From Thermoactinospora rubra (GTDB lineage Bacteria > Actinomycetota > Actinomycetes > Streptosporangiales > Streptosporangiaceae), in assembly GCF_002093975.1 (NCBI RefSeq), contig NZ_MSZZ01000024.1, forward strand, positions 62,001-126,000: DNA of 64,000 nt. The letters are read 5' to 3'. The translations under genes and the position numbers were made by a program. Shown one piece after another: positions 8,047-16,373 of the stretch (position 1 is the stretch's first letter; every line of letters begins with the position of its first letter). Under the pieces are notes generated by a model. The model worked only from the letters and a program-made list of their open reading frames with translations, did not search any database and had not been told where the DNA came from.

Positions 8047-10196
8047 TCCCGCGGCAGCCCCAGCAGGCGCTCGCCGATGATGTTGAGCTGCACCTCGGTG
8101 GTGCCGCCGTAGATGGTCATCGCCCGGGTGGCCAGCACGGCGCGGTTCCAGTAGCCCGCGTCGCCCAGCTTCATGTCGGCCGCGACCACCGCGGCCGGGC
8201 CGAGCAGGTTCACCGCGCACTCGGCCACGTGCTGGGCGTGCGAGGTGGACAGCAGCTTGCGCACCGAGGCGTCGGCGCCGGGCTCGGTCCCGGCCAGCTG
8301 CTTGAGCGTGACCCGCAGCGCCAGGGCGTTGATCGAGTGGCCCTCGCAGACCACCGAGGCCAGCTCCAGCCGCTCGGCCGGGGTCAGCTCGCGATCCAGC
8401 CGCGAGATGAGCCCCAGCAGGTCGGGCACCGACGAGCCGGTGCCGCCCGAGCCGGACGACAGCGACACGCGCTCGTTGGACAGCGTGTTGCGCGCCACCC
8501 GCCAGCCGTCGTTGACCTCGCCGACCACCAGCTCGTCGGGCACGAACACGTCGTCCAGGAAGACCTCGTTGAACAGGTTCTCGCCCGTCATCTCGGTCAG
8601 CGGGCGGACGGTCACGCCCGGCGCCTTCATGTCGACCAGGAAGTAGGTGATGCCGTCGTGCTTGGGCTTGCTCGGGTCGGTGCGGGCGATGCAGATGCCC
8701 CACTCGGCGACGTGCGCGACCGAGGTCCAGATCTTCTGCCCGTTGAGCTTCCAGCCGCCCTCCACGCGGGTGGCCTTCATCTGCACGTTGGCCAGGTCGG
8801 AGCCGGCGTTCGGCTCGGAGAACAGCTGGCACCACATCATCTCGCCGCTGAGCGTCTTGGGCAGGAAGCGCTGCTGCTGCTCCGGCGTGCCGTACACGGC
8901 GATCGAGGGCACCACCCACGCGCCGATGATCATCTGGGGCAGCCTGACCTTGGCGGCCCTGAGCTCCTGGTGGATGAGGACCTGCTCCAGCGGCTTGGCG
9001 TCGCGGCCCCACGGCCTGGGCAGGTGCGGCATCACGAAGCCCTGGTCGGCCAGCGCCCGCTTCTGCTCCCTGCCCTCCAGCTCGGCGATCTCGGCGATCT
9101 CGGCCCGGATCCGCTCGCGCAGCTCCTCGGCCTCCTCGGGCAGGTCGATCTCCATATCGCGGGTCACGCCCTGCAGCGCGAGCTCCGCCACGGCCTCGGA
9201 CCACTCGGCGGAGGAGCCCAGCACGGCGCGGAGGGTGAGCGCGCGGCGGTAGTACAGGTGGACGTCGTGCTCGAAGGTGTAGCCGATGCCGCCGAAGGTC
9301 TGGATGGCGTCCTTGGCGCACTGCACGGCCGCGTCGGGAGCCATGACGCCCGCCACGGCGGCGGCGAACTCCAGCTCCCTGCCCTCGGCGCGGGTGGCGT
9401 CCCACACCGTGGCGCGCGCCTGCTCCAGCGCCACGAGCATGCGGGCGAGCTTGTGCTTGACGCCCTGGAACTGCCCGATCGGGCGGCCGAACTGCTCGCG
9501 CACCTTGGCGTAGTCGGCGGCGGCGCGCACGCACCACGAGGCCAGGCCCACGGCCTCGGCGCCCAGCAGGACGGCCGCCAGGTTCCGCACGTCGAGCCGC
9601 TCGACGCCCTCCAGGACCCGCTCCTCCGGTACGGCTACCGCGTCCAGCTCGGCCTTGGCGGCGCCGCGCGTCAGGTCCAGCGTCTTGATGGGCGTCACCG
9701 TGACGGCCGAGGCGTCGACCGCGACCCACTCCTCGCCCTCGCCCGTGCTGACCGGCAGGACGAGCACGTCGGCCAGGTCGCCGCCGACAATCGGCTCCGC
9801 CGTACCGGAGACGACCAGGACGCCGTCGTCGCCGCGGGCGCCGGTCAGCGAGGCGGTCAGGGCCACCGCGCCGGTGAGCGTGCCGTCGGCCAGGCCGGGC
9901 AGCAGCTCGTGCCGCTTGGAGGCGTGGATCACCGCGCCGGCCAGGACGGTCGGCACGTACGGCCCCGGCGTGACCCGCTCGGCCAGCGCCTCGACGGCCA
10001 CGGCCGCCTCCAGCAGGCCGTAGCCCGAGCCGCCGGACTCCTCGGGCAGGTGCAGGCCCAGCAGCCCCTGCTCGGCCAGGCCGTTCCAGAACGCCGGGCG
10101 TCCCTCGGCCTGCTCGCGCGGCTTGACGTGCCGTTCGGCCCAGCCCGCCACTGACTCGCGAAGCGCCTCGTGCTCTTCGCTCAACCCGATCGCCAT
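8043..10196 (-). CDS. Fused two-domain acyl-CoA dehydrogenase (FadE6/FadE34-like)
   Basis: FAD-dependent acyl-CoA dehydrogenase of about 717 residues made of two consecutive domains. The N-terminal half (about 1-340) has LHLPEESGGSGYG and QTFGGIGYTFEHDVHLYYRR; the C-terminal half (about 370-717) has CQLFSEPNAGSDLANVQ, GWKLNGQKIWTS and TIYGGTTEVQLNIIGERLLG. The C-terminal half has Gly where medium-chain enzymes carry their base (YGGT instead of YEGT), but NERVSLSSG puts a Glu where isovaleryl-CoA dehydrogenase has its catalytic Glu, so that half is probably the active one. The ATG at 10196 is preferred because GGAGG lies 6 bases upstream; the ATG at 10202 directly abuts that site. Substrate unknown: branched, aromatic or steroid side-chain CoA are options. 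Confidence 0.9.
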   Translation of the reverse strand: MAIGLSEEHEALRESVAGWAERHVKPREQAEGRPAFWNGLAEQGLLGLHLPEESGGSGYGLLEAAVAVEALAERVTPGPYVPTVLAGAVIHASKRHELLPGLADGTLTGAVALTASLTGARGDDGVLVVSGTAEPIVGGDLADVLVLPVSTGEGEEWVAVDASAVTVTPIKTLDLTRGAAKAELDAVAVPEERVLEGVERLDVRNLAAVLLGAEAVGLASWCVRAAADYAKVREQFGRPIGQFQGVKHKLARMLVALEQARATVWDATRAEGRELEFAAAVAGVMAPDAAVQCAKDAIQTFGGIGYTFEHDVHLYYRRALTLRAVLGSSAEWSEAVAELALQGVTRDMEIDLPEEAEELRERIRAEIAEIAELEGREQKRALADQGFVMPHLPRPWGRDAKPLEQVLIHQELRAAKVRLPQMIIGAWVVPSIAVYGTPEQQQRFLPKTLSGEMMWCQLFSEPNAGSDLANVQMKATRVEGGWKLNGQKIWTSVAHVAEWGICIARTDPSKPKHDGITYFLVDMKAPGVTVRPLTEMTGENLFNEVFLDDVFVPDELVVGEVNDGWRVARNTLSNERVSLSSGSGGTGSSVPDLLGLISRLDRELTPAERLELASVVCEGHSINALALRVTLKQLAGTEPGADASVRKLLSTSHAQHVAECAVNLLGPAAVVAADMKLGDAGYWNRAVLATRAMTIYGGTTEVQLNIIGERLLGLPRD

Positions 10197-10216
10197 GCGC
10201 ATCCTCCATTCGAACC

Positions 10217-10233
10217 CTAGAAGGATATTCTAG
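10217..10233. promoter_or_regulatory. Palindrome upstream of the acyl-CoA dehydrogenase
   Basis: A perfect inverted repeat, CTAGAA-ggata-TTCTAG, about 20 bases upstream of the dehydrogenase start. Its AGAA-N5-TTCT core recurs at 11021-11037 before the acyl-CoA ligase. It is probably an operator for a TetR-type regulator of lipid catabolism. The regulator is not identified, and the 5-base spacer differs from the KstR consensus. Confidence 0.55.
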
Positions 10234-10242
10234 AGGATGCTT

Positions 10243-10992
10243 CTAAGAGGTTCGTAGCCCCTTCACGAGCGTGTTGAGGTCCCGCCAGCGCTCCCGGTGC
10301 TTGTCGGTGATCGTGGCCAGGAGCATCGCGGGCTTCTCCTTGCCCACGTCGACGACGGCGACCAGGCCGCGGGAGGAGCCTCCGGCGTACGAGACGGCGA
10401 AGCCCATGATCCAGCCCCTGGCCTGCGGCGCCGGCTGCGAGGCGATGAACTCCAGCGTGCTGCCCTGCGGATGCTGGGTGCGCAGCGCCCACGCGGCGGT
10501 CCGCCGGGCGATGTCGCGGTAGTCGGCGTCGGACCGCGGCGGCTCGACGTCGAGCGGCACCATCGCCGAGGCGATGACGGTCTGCGGCACGGCGACCTCG
10601 CCGATGCGCTGCGCGACGGAGAACGGGGCGTAGTCCCGGGCCTTCCACGGCTTGCCGAGACGCGGGTAGACCAGCCCGGTGCGCTCGTCGGCGACCCTCC
10701 CCACGACCTTGGCGGCCTTGCCGGGCTGGCGGGCCAGCGGCGTGTCGGGGATCTCCGTCGGCGTGGGCGAGTTGGGCGCGGGCCGCGGCTCCGGCTGGTC
10801 GCCGGAGAACAGCAGGAAGACGCCGACGATCGCCAGCACGGTGGCCACAGCCGCGCCCGCGAGATAGACCACGCGCATGGGCAGGTCGCCGATGCCCCGC
10901 CGCGGCGGAGGCGGCGGAGGCGGGACGGTTATGCGCCTGAAGGGTGTGGTCGGAGCCTCGTGGGACGGCTGATAAGGATCGTAGTCGCCCAT
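10243..10992 (-). CDS. Single-pass membrane protein with proline-rich cytosolic N-terminus
   Basis: A 249-residue protein with an N-terminal cytosolic segment containing a Pro tract (residues about 24-31), one transmembrane helix near 42-65 (VVYLAGAAVATVLAIVGVFLLF), a Pro/Thr linker and an extracytoplasmic domain of about 160 residues. That domain (LVYPRLGKPWKARDYAPFSVAQRIGEV; ARGWIMGFAVSYAGG) resembles conserved actinobacterial proteins without assigned function. The frame stays open far upstream, but the ATG at 10992 starts the recognisable protein. It is divergent from the acyl-CoA ligase, whose operator-like palindrome begins 29 bases away, so the two share a regulatory region. Confidence 0.8.
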   Translation of the reverse strand: MGDYDPYQPSHEAPTTPFRRITVPPPPPPPRRGIGDLPMRVVYLAGAAVATVLAIVGVFLLFSGDQPEPRPAPNSPTPTEIPDTPLARQPGKAAKVVGRVADERTGLVYPRLGKPWKARDYAPFSVAQRIGEVAVPQTVIASAMVPLDVEPPRSDADYRDIARRTAAWALRTQHPQGSTLEFIASQPAPQARGWIMGFAVSYAGGSSRGLVAVVDVGKEKPAMLLATITDKHRERWRDLNTLVKGLRTS

Positions 10993-11020
10993 ATGTCCGA
11001 GCCTAGTCACCCTTTCATCC

Positions 11021-11037
11021 ACAGAACGTTGTTCTGT
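11021..11037. promoter_or_regulatory. Palindrome abutting the acyl-CoA ligase start
   Basis: A perfect inverted repeat, ACAGAAC-gtt-GTTCTGT, ending at the base before the ATG at 11038. It shares AGAA-N5-TTCT with the palindrome at 10217-10233. Its position implies that a bound repressor would block transcription or initiation of the ligase gene directly. Confidence 0.55.
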
Positions 11038-12477
11038 ATGGTCCGGGTCATGAGGGGCTTCTACGAGATCGCCGCCGCCGACCCGGGCCGCCCCGCGCTG
11101 CCCGAGGCCGGCCTGACGTACGGCGAGCTGCTGGCTAGGGTCAACCAGGTGTCGCACGGGCTCATCGCGCGAGGCGTACGGCGCGGCGACGCGGTGGTGA
11201 GCGTGCTGCGCAACGGCCCGGACGCGATCACCGTCATGCTGGCCACTTACCAGATCGGGGCCTACCACGTGCCGGTCAACTGGCACTTCACCCAGGACGA
11301 GATCGACTACATCGTCGGCGACTGCCGGGCCAGGGTCGTCATCACCGGCGACCTCGGCGACCTCGGCGAGGGCCGGCCGGCCACCCCGCCGGAGCGGCGG
11401 TGGGCGGGGTCCATGATGCTCTACACCTCCGGCACGACGGGCAGGCCCAAGGGAGTGCGGCGGCGCCTGCTGGACCTGACGCCCGAGGAACTGCACCCCA
11501 TCCTCGTGCGCAAGAGCTACCGGCACTTCCGCCTGCCCTTCGGCGGGGTGCACCTGGTGTGCTCCCAGCTCTACCACTCCGCCCCGTACGGCCAGGCCAT
11601 GATGGCGCTGCACCACGGGCATTCGATCGTCGCGCCGGAGAAGTTCGACCCGGTGGCCACCCTGGAGCTGATCGAGCGCCACCGCGTGACCAACGCCTTC
11701 ATGGTGCCCACGATGTTCCACCGGCTGCTGGCCGTACCGGATCGGGAGAAGTACGACCTGTCCAGCCTCACGCACCTCTACCACGGCGCGGCCCCCTGCC
11801 CGCCCGCGACCAAGAAGGCCATGATCGACTGGCTGGGGCCCGTCCTGTGGGAGTACTACGGCTCCACCGAGGCGGCCGTCGCCACGATGGTGTCGTCGCA
11901 GGAGTGGCTGGCCAAGCCGGGGACCGTCGGCAGGGCGCTGGACGGCATGCGGTTCGTCATCGTCGGCGAGGACGGCCGCGAGCAGCCGCCGGGCGAGCCC
12001 GGCCTGGTCTACATCGGCGGCGTCAACCGCTTCGAGTACCTCGGCGACCCGGAGAAGACCGCCGCCTCCATGCGCGGGGACGCCTACACCCCCGGGGACA
12101 TCGGCTACCTCGACGCCGACGGCTACCTGTTCCTGCTCGACCGGCGCACCGACCTGATCATCTCGGGCGGGGTGAACATCTACTCCGCCGAGGTGGAGGC
12201 GGTGCTGGTCGAGCACCCCGCGGTCGCCGACGTCGCCGTGATCGGCGTGCCGGACCCCGAGTGGGGGCACAAGGTCGTCGCGCTCGTCCAGCCGGTCCCC
12301 GGCGTGGAGCCGGGTCCCGAGCTGACCGAATCGCTGCTCGCCCACTGCTCGGCCAAGCTGGCCCGGCTCAAGCACCCGCGGGTCGTCGAGTACCGGGAGA
12401 GCCTGCCGCGCACCCCCACCGGCAAGCTGAGCCGGACGAGCCTGCGGCAGCAGTACCTCTCCCCCGACCGGCCCTAG
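11038..12477 (+). CDS. Fatty acyl-CoA ligase (FadD-type AMP-binding enzyme)
   Basis: ANL-superfamily acyl-CoA synthetase that activates a carboxylic acid through an acyl-adenylate. Seen: P-loop MLYTSGTTGRPKGVRRR, WEYYGSTEAA, GDIGYLDADGYLFLLDRRTDLIISGG, and the C-terminal catalytic lysine region LPRTPTGKLSR. The length of about 479 residues suits a compact FadD. Two ATGs compete, 11038 and 11050; neither has a ribosome-binding site, and 11038 directly follows the operator-like palindrome, so a leaderless transcript is possible. Sharing that palindrome core with the dehydrogenase at 8043-10196 suggests the two act in one catabolic route. Substrate unknown. Confidence 0.9.
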   Translation: MVRVMRGFYEIAAADPGRPALPEAGLTYGELLARVNQVSHGLIARGVRRGDAVVSVLRNGPDAITVMLATYQIGAYHVPVNWHFTQDEIDYIVGDCRARVVITGDLGDLGEGRPATPPERRWAGSMMLYTSGTTGRPKGVRRRLLDLTPEELHPILVRKSYRHFRLPFGGVHLVCSQLYHSAPYGQAMMALHHGHSIVAPEKFDPVATLELIERHRVTNAFMVPTMFHRLLAVPDREKYDLSSLTHLYHGAAPCPPATKKAMIDWLGPVLWEYYGSTEAAVATMVSSQEWLAKPGTVGRALDGMRFVIVGEDGREQPPGEPGLVYIGGVNRFEYLGDPEKTAASMRGDAYTPGDIGYLDADGYLFLLDRRTDLIISGGVNIYSAEVEAVLVEHPAVADVAVIGVPDPEWGHKVVALVQPVPGVEPGPELTESLLAHCSAKLARLKHPRVVEYRESLPRTPTGKLSRTSLRQQYLSPDRP

Positions 12478-12521
12478 GCGAAGCGGCGTATCTTTCGGCC
12501 CGAGCCGGGAAGTACCGGCGC

Positions 12522-13571
12522 ATGAGGACGACACTCGCCGGTCTCTGCGTGGCTCTCCTGCTCGCAGGATGCTCTTCCGCCGCCCCGTCGGCCGTCTCCG
12601 GCCCGACCTCGGCGCCGCCCTCCTCCCCGCCGGCCGCCGCCGCGTCGGACGCCCTGGCCCTGGAGAGGGCCTTCGAGCGGGTCATCACCCAGGTGCTGCC
12701 GTCCATCGTGCAGATCAACACCCGGGTGGGCCTCGGCTCGGGCATCGTCTACGACGCCAAGGGCCACATCGTCACCAACGCCCACGTGGTCGGCCAGGCG
12801 CGGGAGATGGAGGTCACGCTGGCCACCGGCGGCGCGCCCCGGCCCGCCAGGCTCGTCTTCTCCTTCCCGCAGGGCGACCTGGCGGTCATCAAGGTGGAGG
12901 ACGCGGGCGGGCTCAGGCCCGCCAGGTTCGGCGACTCCTCCAAGCTCCGCGTCGGGCAGATCGTCCTGGCCATGGGCAACCCGCTCGGCCTGACCGGAAG
13001 CGTGACGAACGGGATCGTCTCCGCCACGGGCCGCACGGTGTCGGAACCCCAGCCCGGCGGCGTGATCGCCAACGCCATCCAGACCTCGGCCGCCATCAAC
13101 CCCGGCAACAGCGGCGGCGCCCTGGTCAACCTGGCGGGCGAGGTGATCGGCATCCCGACGCTCGCGGCGACGAACCCGGAGCTGGGCGGCGGCGCGGCCC
13201 CCGGCATCGGCTTCGCCATCCCCAGCAACACCGCCACCGACGTCGCCAACCAGATCATCGAGCACGGCAAGGTCGTCAACACCCGCCGCGCCGCCCTGGG
13301 CATCCGCGGGAACACGGTCATCGGCGGCAACGGCAGCCCGTCCGGCGTGCTGGTCTTCGGCGTCGTCCCCGGCGGCGCGGCGGCCAAGGCGGGCATCCAG
13401 CCGGGCGAGGTCATCGTGTCCGTCGACGGTACGGCGACGCCCACCATGGCGGCCCTGGCCGAGGCGCTCGCCCGCTTCCAGCCGGGCGACCAGGCGAAGG
13501 TCGAGGTGATCCGCCTGGACGGCTCCCGCGAGACGGTCACGGTGACGCTGGGCGAGCTGCAGGCGGAGTGA
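12522..13571 (+). CDS. HtrA/DegP-like serine protease lipoprotein with PDZ domain
   Basis: Surface-anchored S1C protease of 349 residues for envelope protein quality control. Seen: signal peptide with lipobox LLLAGC (Cys17), an Ala/Pro/Ser linker to about 42, then a trypsin-fold domain with the triad His88 (VTNAHVV), Asp119 (QGDLAVIKV) and Ser197 (NPGNSGGAL). A PDZ domain follows from about 255 to the end (GVVPGGAAAKAGIQPGEVIVSVDG). The ATG at 12522 begins the signal peptide. It lies 44 bases after the acyl-CoA ligase and ends at a hairpin. It differs from membrane-anchored HtrA proteins in being a lipoprotein. Confidence 0.9.
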   Translation: MRTTLAGLCVALLLAGCSSAAPSAVSGPTSAPPSSPPAAAASDALALERAFERVITQVLPSIVQINTRVGLGSGIVYDAKGHIVTNAHVVGQAREMEVTLATGGAPRPARLVFSFPQGDLAVIKVEDAGGLRPARFGDSSKLRVGQIVLAMGNPLGLTGSVTNGIVSATGRTVSEPQPGGVIANAIQTSAAINPGNSGGALVNLAGEVIGIPTLAATNPELGGGAAPGIGFAIPSNTATDVANQIIEHGKVVNTRRAALGIRGNTVIGGNGSPSGVLVFGVVPGGAAAKAGIQPGEVIVSVDGTATPTMAALAEALARFQPGDQAKVEVIRLDGSRETVTVTLGELQAE

Positions 13572-13612
13572 GGCGCCATCCGGGCCCGGCCGCGCGTGGC
13601 CTGGATGGCGCC
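13572..13612 (+). terminator. Hairpin terminator after the HtrA-like gene
   Basis: GGCGCCATCC (13572-13581) pairs with GGATGGCGCC (13603-13612), and the stem extends inward as GGCC/GGCC after one mismatch. It begins just after the protease stop. There is no U-tract, as is common in high-GC actinobacteria. Confidence 0.6.
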
Positions 13613-13638
13613 CGACCGATCCAGCCGAGCTGGCCGAG

Positions 13639-13934
13639 CTAGCCCAGCTGGCCGCGGATGGCGCCGTCCGGGAACTCCGCGTTGTGGACGTTGGTGTAGC
13701 ACCGGCTCGGGTTCCGGACGATGGCCCGCAGCTCGTCGCGGGTCAGCGTGGTGGCGGCGTTGCCGGTGGTCTGGCGCCCACGCCGTCCGGGTCGCCGGGA
13801 CCGGGAACCTCCTAGGCCCCGGTCATCTCGACGAACCGGTCGGACGTGGGATGGGTCTCGGTTGCGCCAGCCGTACCGGGCAGGATCGCCGTTGCCGCGG
13901 CGAGTGCCGGAATCACGATGCTTGCCTTGATCAC
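13639..13934 (-). pseudogene. Decayed CHRD-domain secreted protein
   Basis: From a GTG at 13934 with an AAGGAGG site upstream, the frame gives a signal peptide (VIKASIVIPALAAATAILPG) and the CHRD start RFVEMTGA, then TAG at 13812-13814 exactly where CHRD proteins have Gln (TGAQEVPGPGDPDG), followed by EVPGPGDPDGVG. The recognisable C-terminus (YTNVHNAEFPDGAIRGQLG, stop near 13639) lies in a different frame, and the central 50 or so residues of a normal CHRD domain are missing. A nonsense change plus an internal deletion/frameshift therefore mark a dead gene. The intact ribosome-binding site suggests recent decay. Confidence 0.8.
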
Positions 13935-14044
13935 GGCAAGCCTCCTTGATAACTGTCAGTAGTGGCGTATTACTGTGCGCAGTGTTTCCGGGGTGTGCCG
14001 AATCCAAGCCGCACCGTCATCACCGGGATCGTCAAGGAGGCGAC

Positions 14045-14206
14045 ATGACCGACGACGACCTTGCGCCGCCCGACACGCCGAGCCTGGAGGCGTGGATCTT
14101 CCAGCTCCTCCAGCTGACGGGACCTCGCTCCAGCGGTGAGGCGGCCACCCGGCCCCCGGCCGTGGACGACCGCGTCAGCGGTGCAACCGCGGAGCAAGGT
14201 CCATGA
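14045..14206 (+). CDS. Small acidic hypothetical protein
   Basis: A 53-residue ORF starting MTDDDLAPPDTPSLEAWIFQLLQLTG, preceded by a clear AAGGAGG seven bases before the ATG. There is no signal peptide or recognised domain. A short amphipathic helix (LEAWIFQLLQL) is followed by a polar, probably disordered tail. It lies 25 bases before a secreted hydrolase-like gene and may be co-transcribed. The ribosome-binding site is the main evidence for expression. Confidence 0.5.
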   Translation: MTDDDLAPPDTPSLEAWIFQLLQLTGPRSSGEAATRPPAVDDRVSGATAEQGP

Positions 14207-14231
14207 AAGGGACATCGTCGTATGCTGCCGC

Positions 14232-14975
14232 ATGAAAAGGAGCATTACGGTCGGCTTTGCCGGACTTATCATGCTGGGCGGCGCCTCCACCGGTTCCGCC
14301 GCCCATGCCGCTTATACCGCTCAGACCGCTCATAACGCCAAGACGGCCGACGTCTACCGGAACTACGCCGACCTGGCCGCGCACGAGACCGAGGGCGAGG
14401 ACTACCGGCGCGTCTGGCGCCTGCCCAAGGAAGCCCTGCCCAAGAAAGTCAAGGTGGCGCACATCGCCATCCACGGCGGCGCGATCGAGGCGCCCACGAC
14501 CCAGCTGGCCGGCCACGCGGCAGGCCGCAGGCACGCCTTCTACTCCTTCGAGGGCGTCAAACCCTCGGGCAACGGCGATCTGCACCTCACGTCCACCCAC
14601 TTCGACGAGCCGCGAGCGCGCAAGCTGGTGGCCTCGGTGGACTACACCGTCTCCTGGCACGGCGCCGCCGGCACCAAGGCGACCACCTACGTCGGCGGCC
14701 GTGACACGAAGCTGGCCAAGAAGATCGCCACCGCACTGCGCGCCGCCGGGTTCACCGTCGCGGCGTCGGCGTCCGAAGAGCTCGACGCCGACAGCCCCGC
14801 CAACATCGCCAACAGGAACCGCAGGGGCATGGGCGTGCAGCTCGAGCTGAGCCGCGGGCAGCGGGAGCAGTTCTTCGCGCGGGGTGATCTCAGCCGCGCC
14901 TGGATCGAGGACCCGGCCCACCGCACCAGGGCCTTCTACCGCTACGTCGCAGCCGTCAACAGCGCGCTGTCCTGA
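14232..14975 (+). CDS. Secreted poly-gamma-glutamate hydrolase-like protein (PghP/DUF867)
   Basis: A 247-residue exported protein with a signal peptide (to about residue 26) and a PghP-like zinc-peptidase domain. Seen: HIAIHGGAIEAPTTQLAG, FYSFEGV, LHLTSTHFDEP and GVQLELSRGQRE. The two His clusters and the Glu of the first motif are the likely metal-binding and catalytic residues, as in phage poly-gamma-glutamate hydrolase. The start at 14232 is chosen because it begins the signal peptide; no strong ribosome-binding site is visible. Predicted role: hydrolysis of gamma-glutamyl polymers outside the cell, inferred from the family. Confidence 0.8.
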   Translation: MKRSITVGFAGLIMLGGASTGSAAHAAYTAQTAHNAKTADVYRNYADLAAHETEGEDYRRVWRLPKEALPKKVKVAHIAIHGGAIEAPTTQLAGHAAGRRHAFYSFEGVKPSGNGDLHLTSTHFDEPRARKLVASVDYTVSWHGAAGTKATTYVGGRDTKLAKKIATALRAAGFTVAASASEELDADSPANIANRNRRGMGVQLELSRGQREQFFARGDLSRAWIEDPAHRTRAFYRYVAAVNSALS

Positions 14976-14987
14976 CCTGCCCGGGCC

Positions 14988-16289
14988 TCAGGTCCGGGAC
15001 GGCACGCGGCTGGGGGCGCGGACGACCTCGGTGTATCCACCCTGCGGGGAACGCACGACGACCCCGGTCTCGACCCCGTGCGTGAGCAGCTGGGACTCCT
15101 GCCACCGCAGCGCCAGGCAGACGCGGCGCGTCACCTCGAAGGCCACGACGGGCCCCACGACGACGGCGACGCGGAAGAACCAGGTGACCGCGAAGAGGGA
15201 CAGGTCGAAGTGGTGGGCGAGCTGGTCGTTGGCGGCCGCGGCCCACAGCAGGCCGTAGAAGGCGATGCCGGCCGCCCCGAGCCCGGTGCGGGTGGCGGCG
15301 TCGCGGGGGCGGTCCAGGGTGTGGTGGAGGCCGCGGTCGCCGGTCAGCCTGCGCTCGATCAGCGGGTAGGCGGCCAGGAGGGTGAAGAAGCCGCCCGGCA
15401 CGACCAGCGCGGGAATCAGGACCGACAACGTCAGCGGATGGCCCGCGATCACCGGCTCCCACCCGGGCATGATGCGGATGGCGCCGTCCAGGAAGCCCAT
15501 GTACCAGTCGGGGACCGCGCCCGCGCCGATGGTCCCGGGCCGGCTCGGGCCGTACAGCCAGATGGGGTTGATCTCGGCGACGGTCCCCAGCAGCGTGAGC
15601 ACCCCGGCCGTGACGGCGAACAGCGCGAAGGAGGCCGGCCGGGACACGCGGGCCGCGCCCGGGTAGTGCGTGCGGCCGTGCCGCCGCAGCAGCCACCTCC
15701 TGGCGGCGAACAGCCCGGCCATGACCAGCGGCAGCACCAGCACGTGCACCCAGTAGAACAGCGGGATGACCCGCTCACCCGGTACGGCGTCGCCGAACAG
15801 CAGGCCGGTCAGATAGCTGCCGACGAGCGGGACGGACTGGGTGATGCCCTGGATCAGCCCCAGGCTGCCGCCCGAGAGCATGTCGTCGGGCAGGACGCCG
15901 CCCGTGACGCCCGCGGCCATGCCCAGGACGAGCAGGCCGACCCAGATGAGCCAGTTCAGCCCCCGGGGGCGGCGGAAGGCTCCGGTGAAGAACAGGCGCA
16001 GCAGGTGCAGGCAGACCGCGGCGACGAAGACCAGCGTGGCCCAGTGGTGGACCTGCCGCAGCAGCAGGCCGCCGCGCACCTCCAGGCTGATCTCCATGGT
16101 GGAGGCGAAGGCGCGGCTGACCGGCACGTCACGCAGCGGGGTGTACACGCCGTCGTAGCCGGCCAGGGACATGTCAGGGTCGTAGAACACCGTCAACCCG
16201 GCCCCGGTGACGAAGAGCACCACCAGGGAGTACAACGCGATCTCCCCGAACAGGAACGACCAATGATCCGTGCGTGACCTCATGCCCAC
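14988..16289 (-). CDS. Orphan QcrB-like cytochrome b
   Basis: A 433-residue polytopic protein related to actinobacterial QcrB. Helix B shows the His pair 14 apart (RQVHHWATLVFVAAVCLHLL), and the quinol-site motif PDWYMGFLDGAIRIMP is present. In helix D (WVHVLVLPLVMAGLFAARRW) the first His is kept, but the position expected for the second ligand holds Arg. No Rieske or cytochrome c gene adjoins, unlike the qcrCAB operon, so this is a stand-alone paralogue. The start is GTG 16289 or ATG 16283, neither with a clear ribosome-binding site. It converges on the PghP-like gene 12 bases away. Function in respiration unproven. Confidence 0.8.
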   Translation of the reverse strand: MGMRSRTDHWSFLFGEIALYSLVVLFVTGAGLTVFYDPDMSLAGYDGVYTPLRDVPVSRAFASTMEISLEVRGGLLLRQVHHWATLVFVAAVCLHLLRLFFTGAFRRPRGLNWLIWVGLLVLGMAAGVTGGVLPDDMLSGGSLGLIQGITQSVPLVGSYLTGLLFGDAVPGERVIPLFYWVHVLVLPLVMAGLFAARRWLLRRHGRTHYPGAARVSRPASFALFAVTAGVLTLLGTVAEINPIWLYGPSRPGTIGAGAVPDWYMGFLDGAIRIMPGWEPVIAGHPLTLSVLIPALVVPGGFFTLLAAYPLIERRLTGDRGLHHTLDRPRDAATRTGLGAAGIAFYGLLWAAAANDQLAHHFDLSLFAVTWFFRVAVVVGPVVAFEVTRRVCLALRWQESQLLTHGVETGVVVRSPQGGYTEVVRAPSRVPSRT

Positions 16290-16373
16290 AAGACGCCCGC
16301 CGGGCGGCGGATGTGACAGGTCGGCATGCGCGAAACCGGAGCGGTTCGCTTTCGGCGCGCTTCGCCCGTGTGC

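Noticed and set aside
10217-10233. KstR cholesterol-regulon operator
   Set aside because: KstR sites have a 2-base spacer (TAGAAC-N2-GTTCTA); both palindromes here have AGAA and TTCT separated by five bases.
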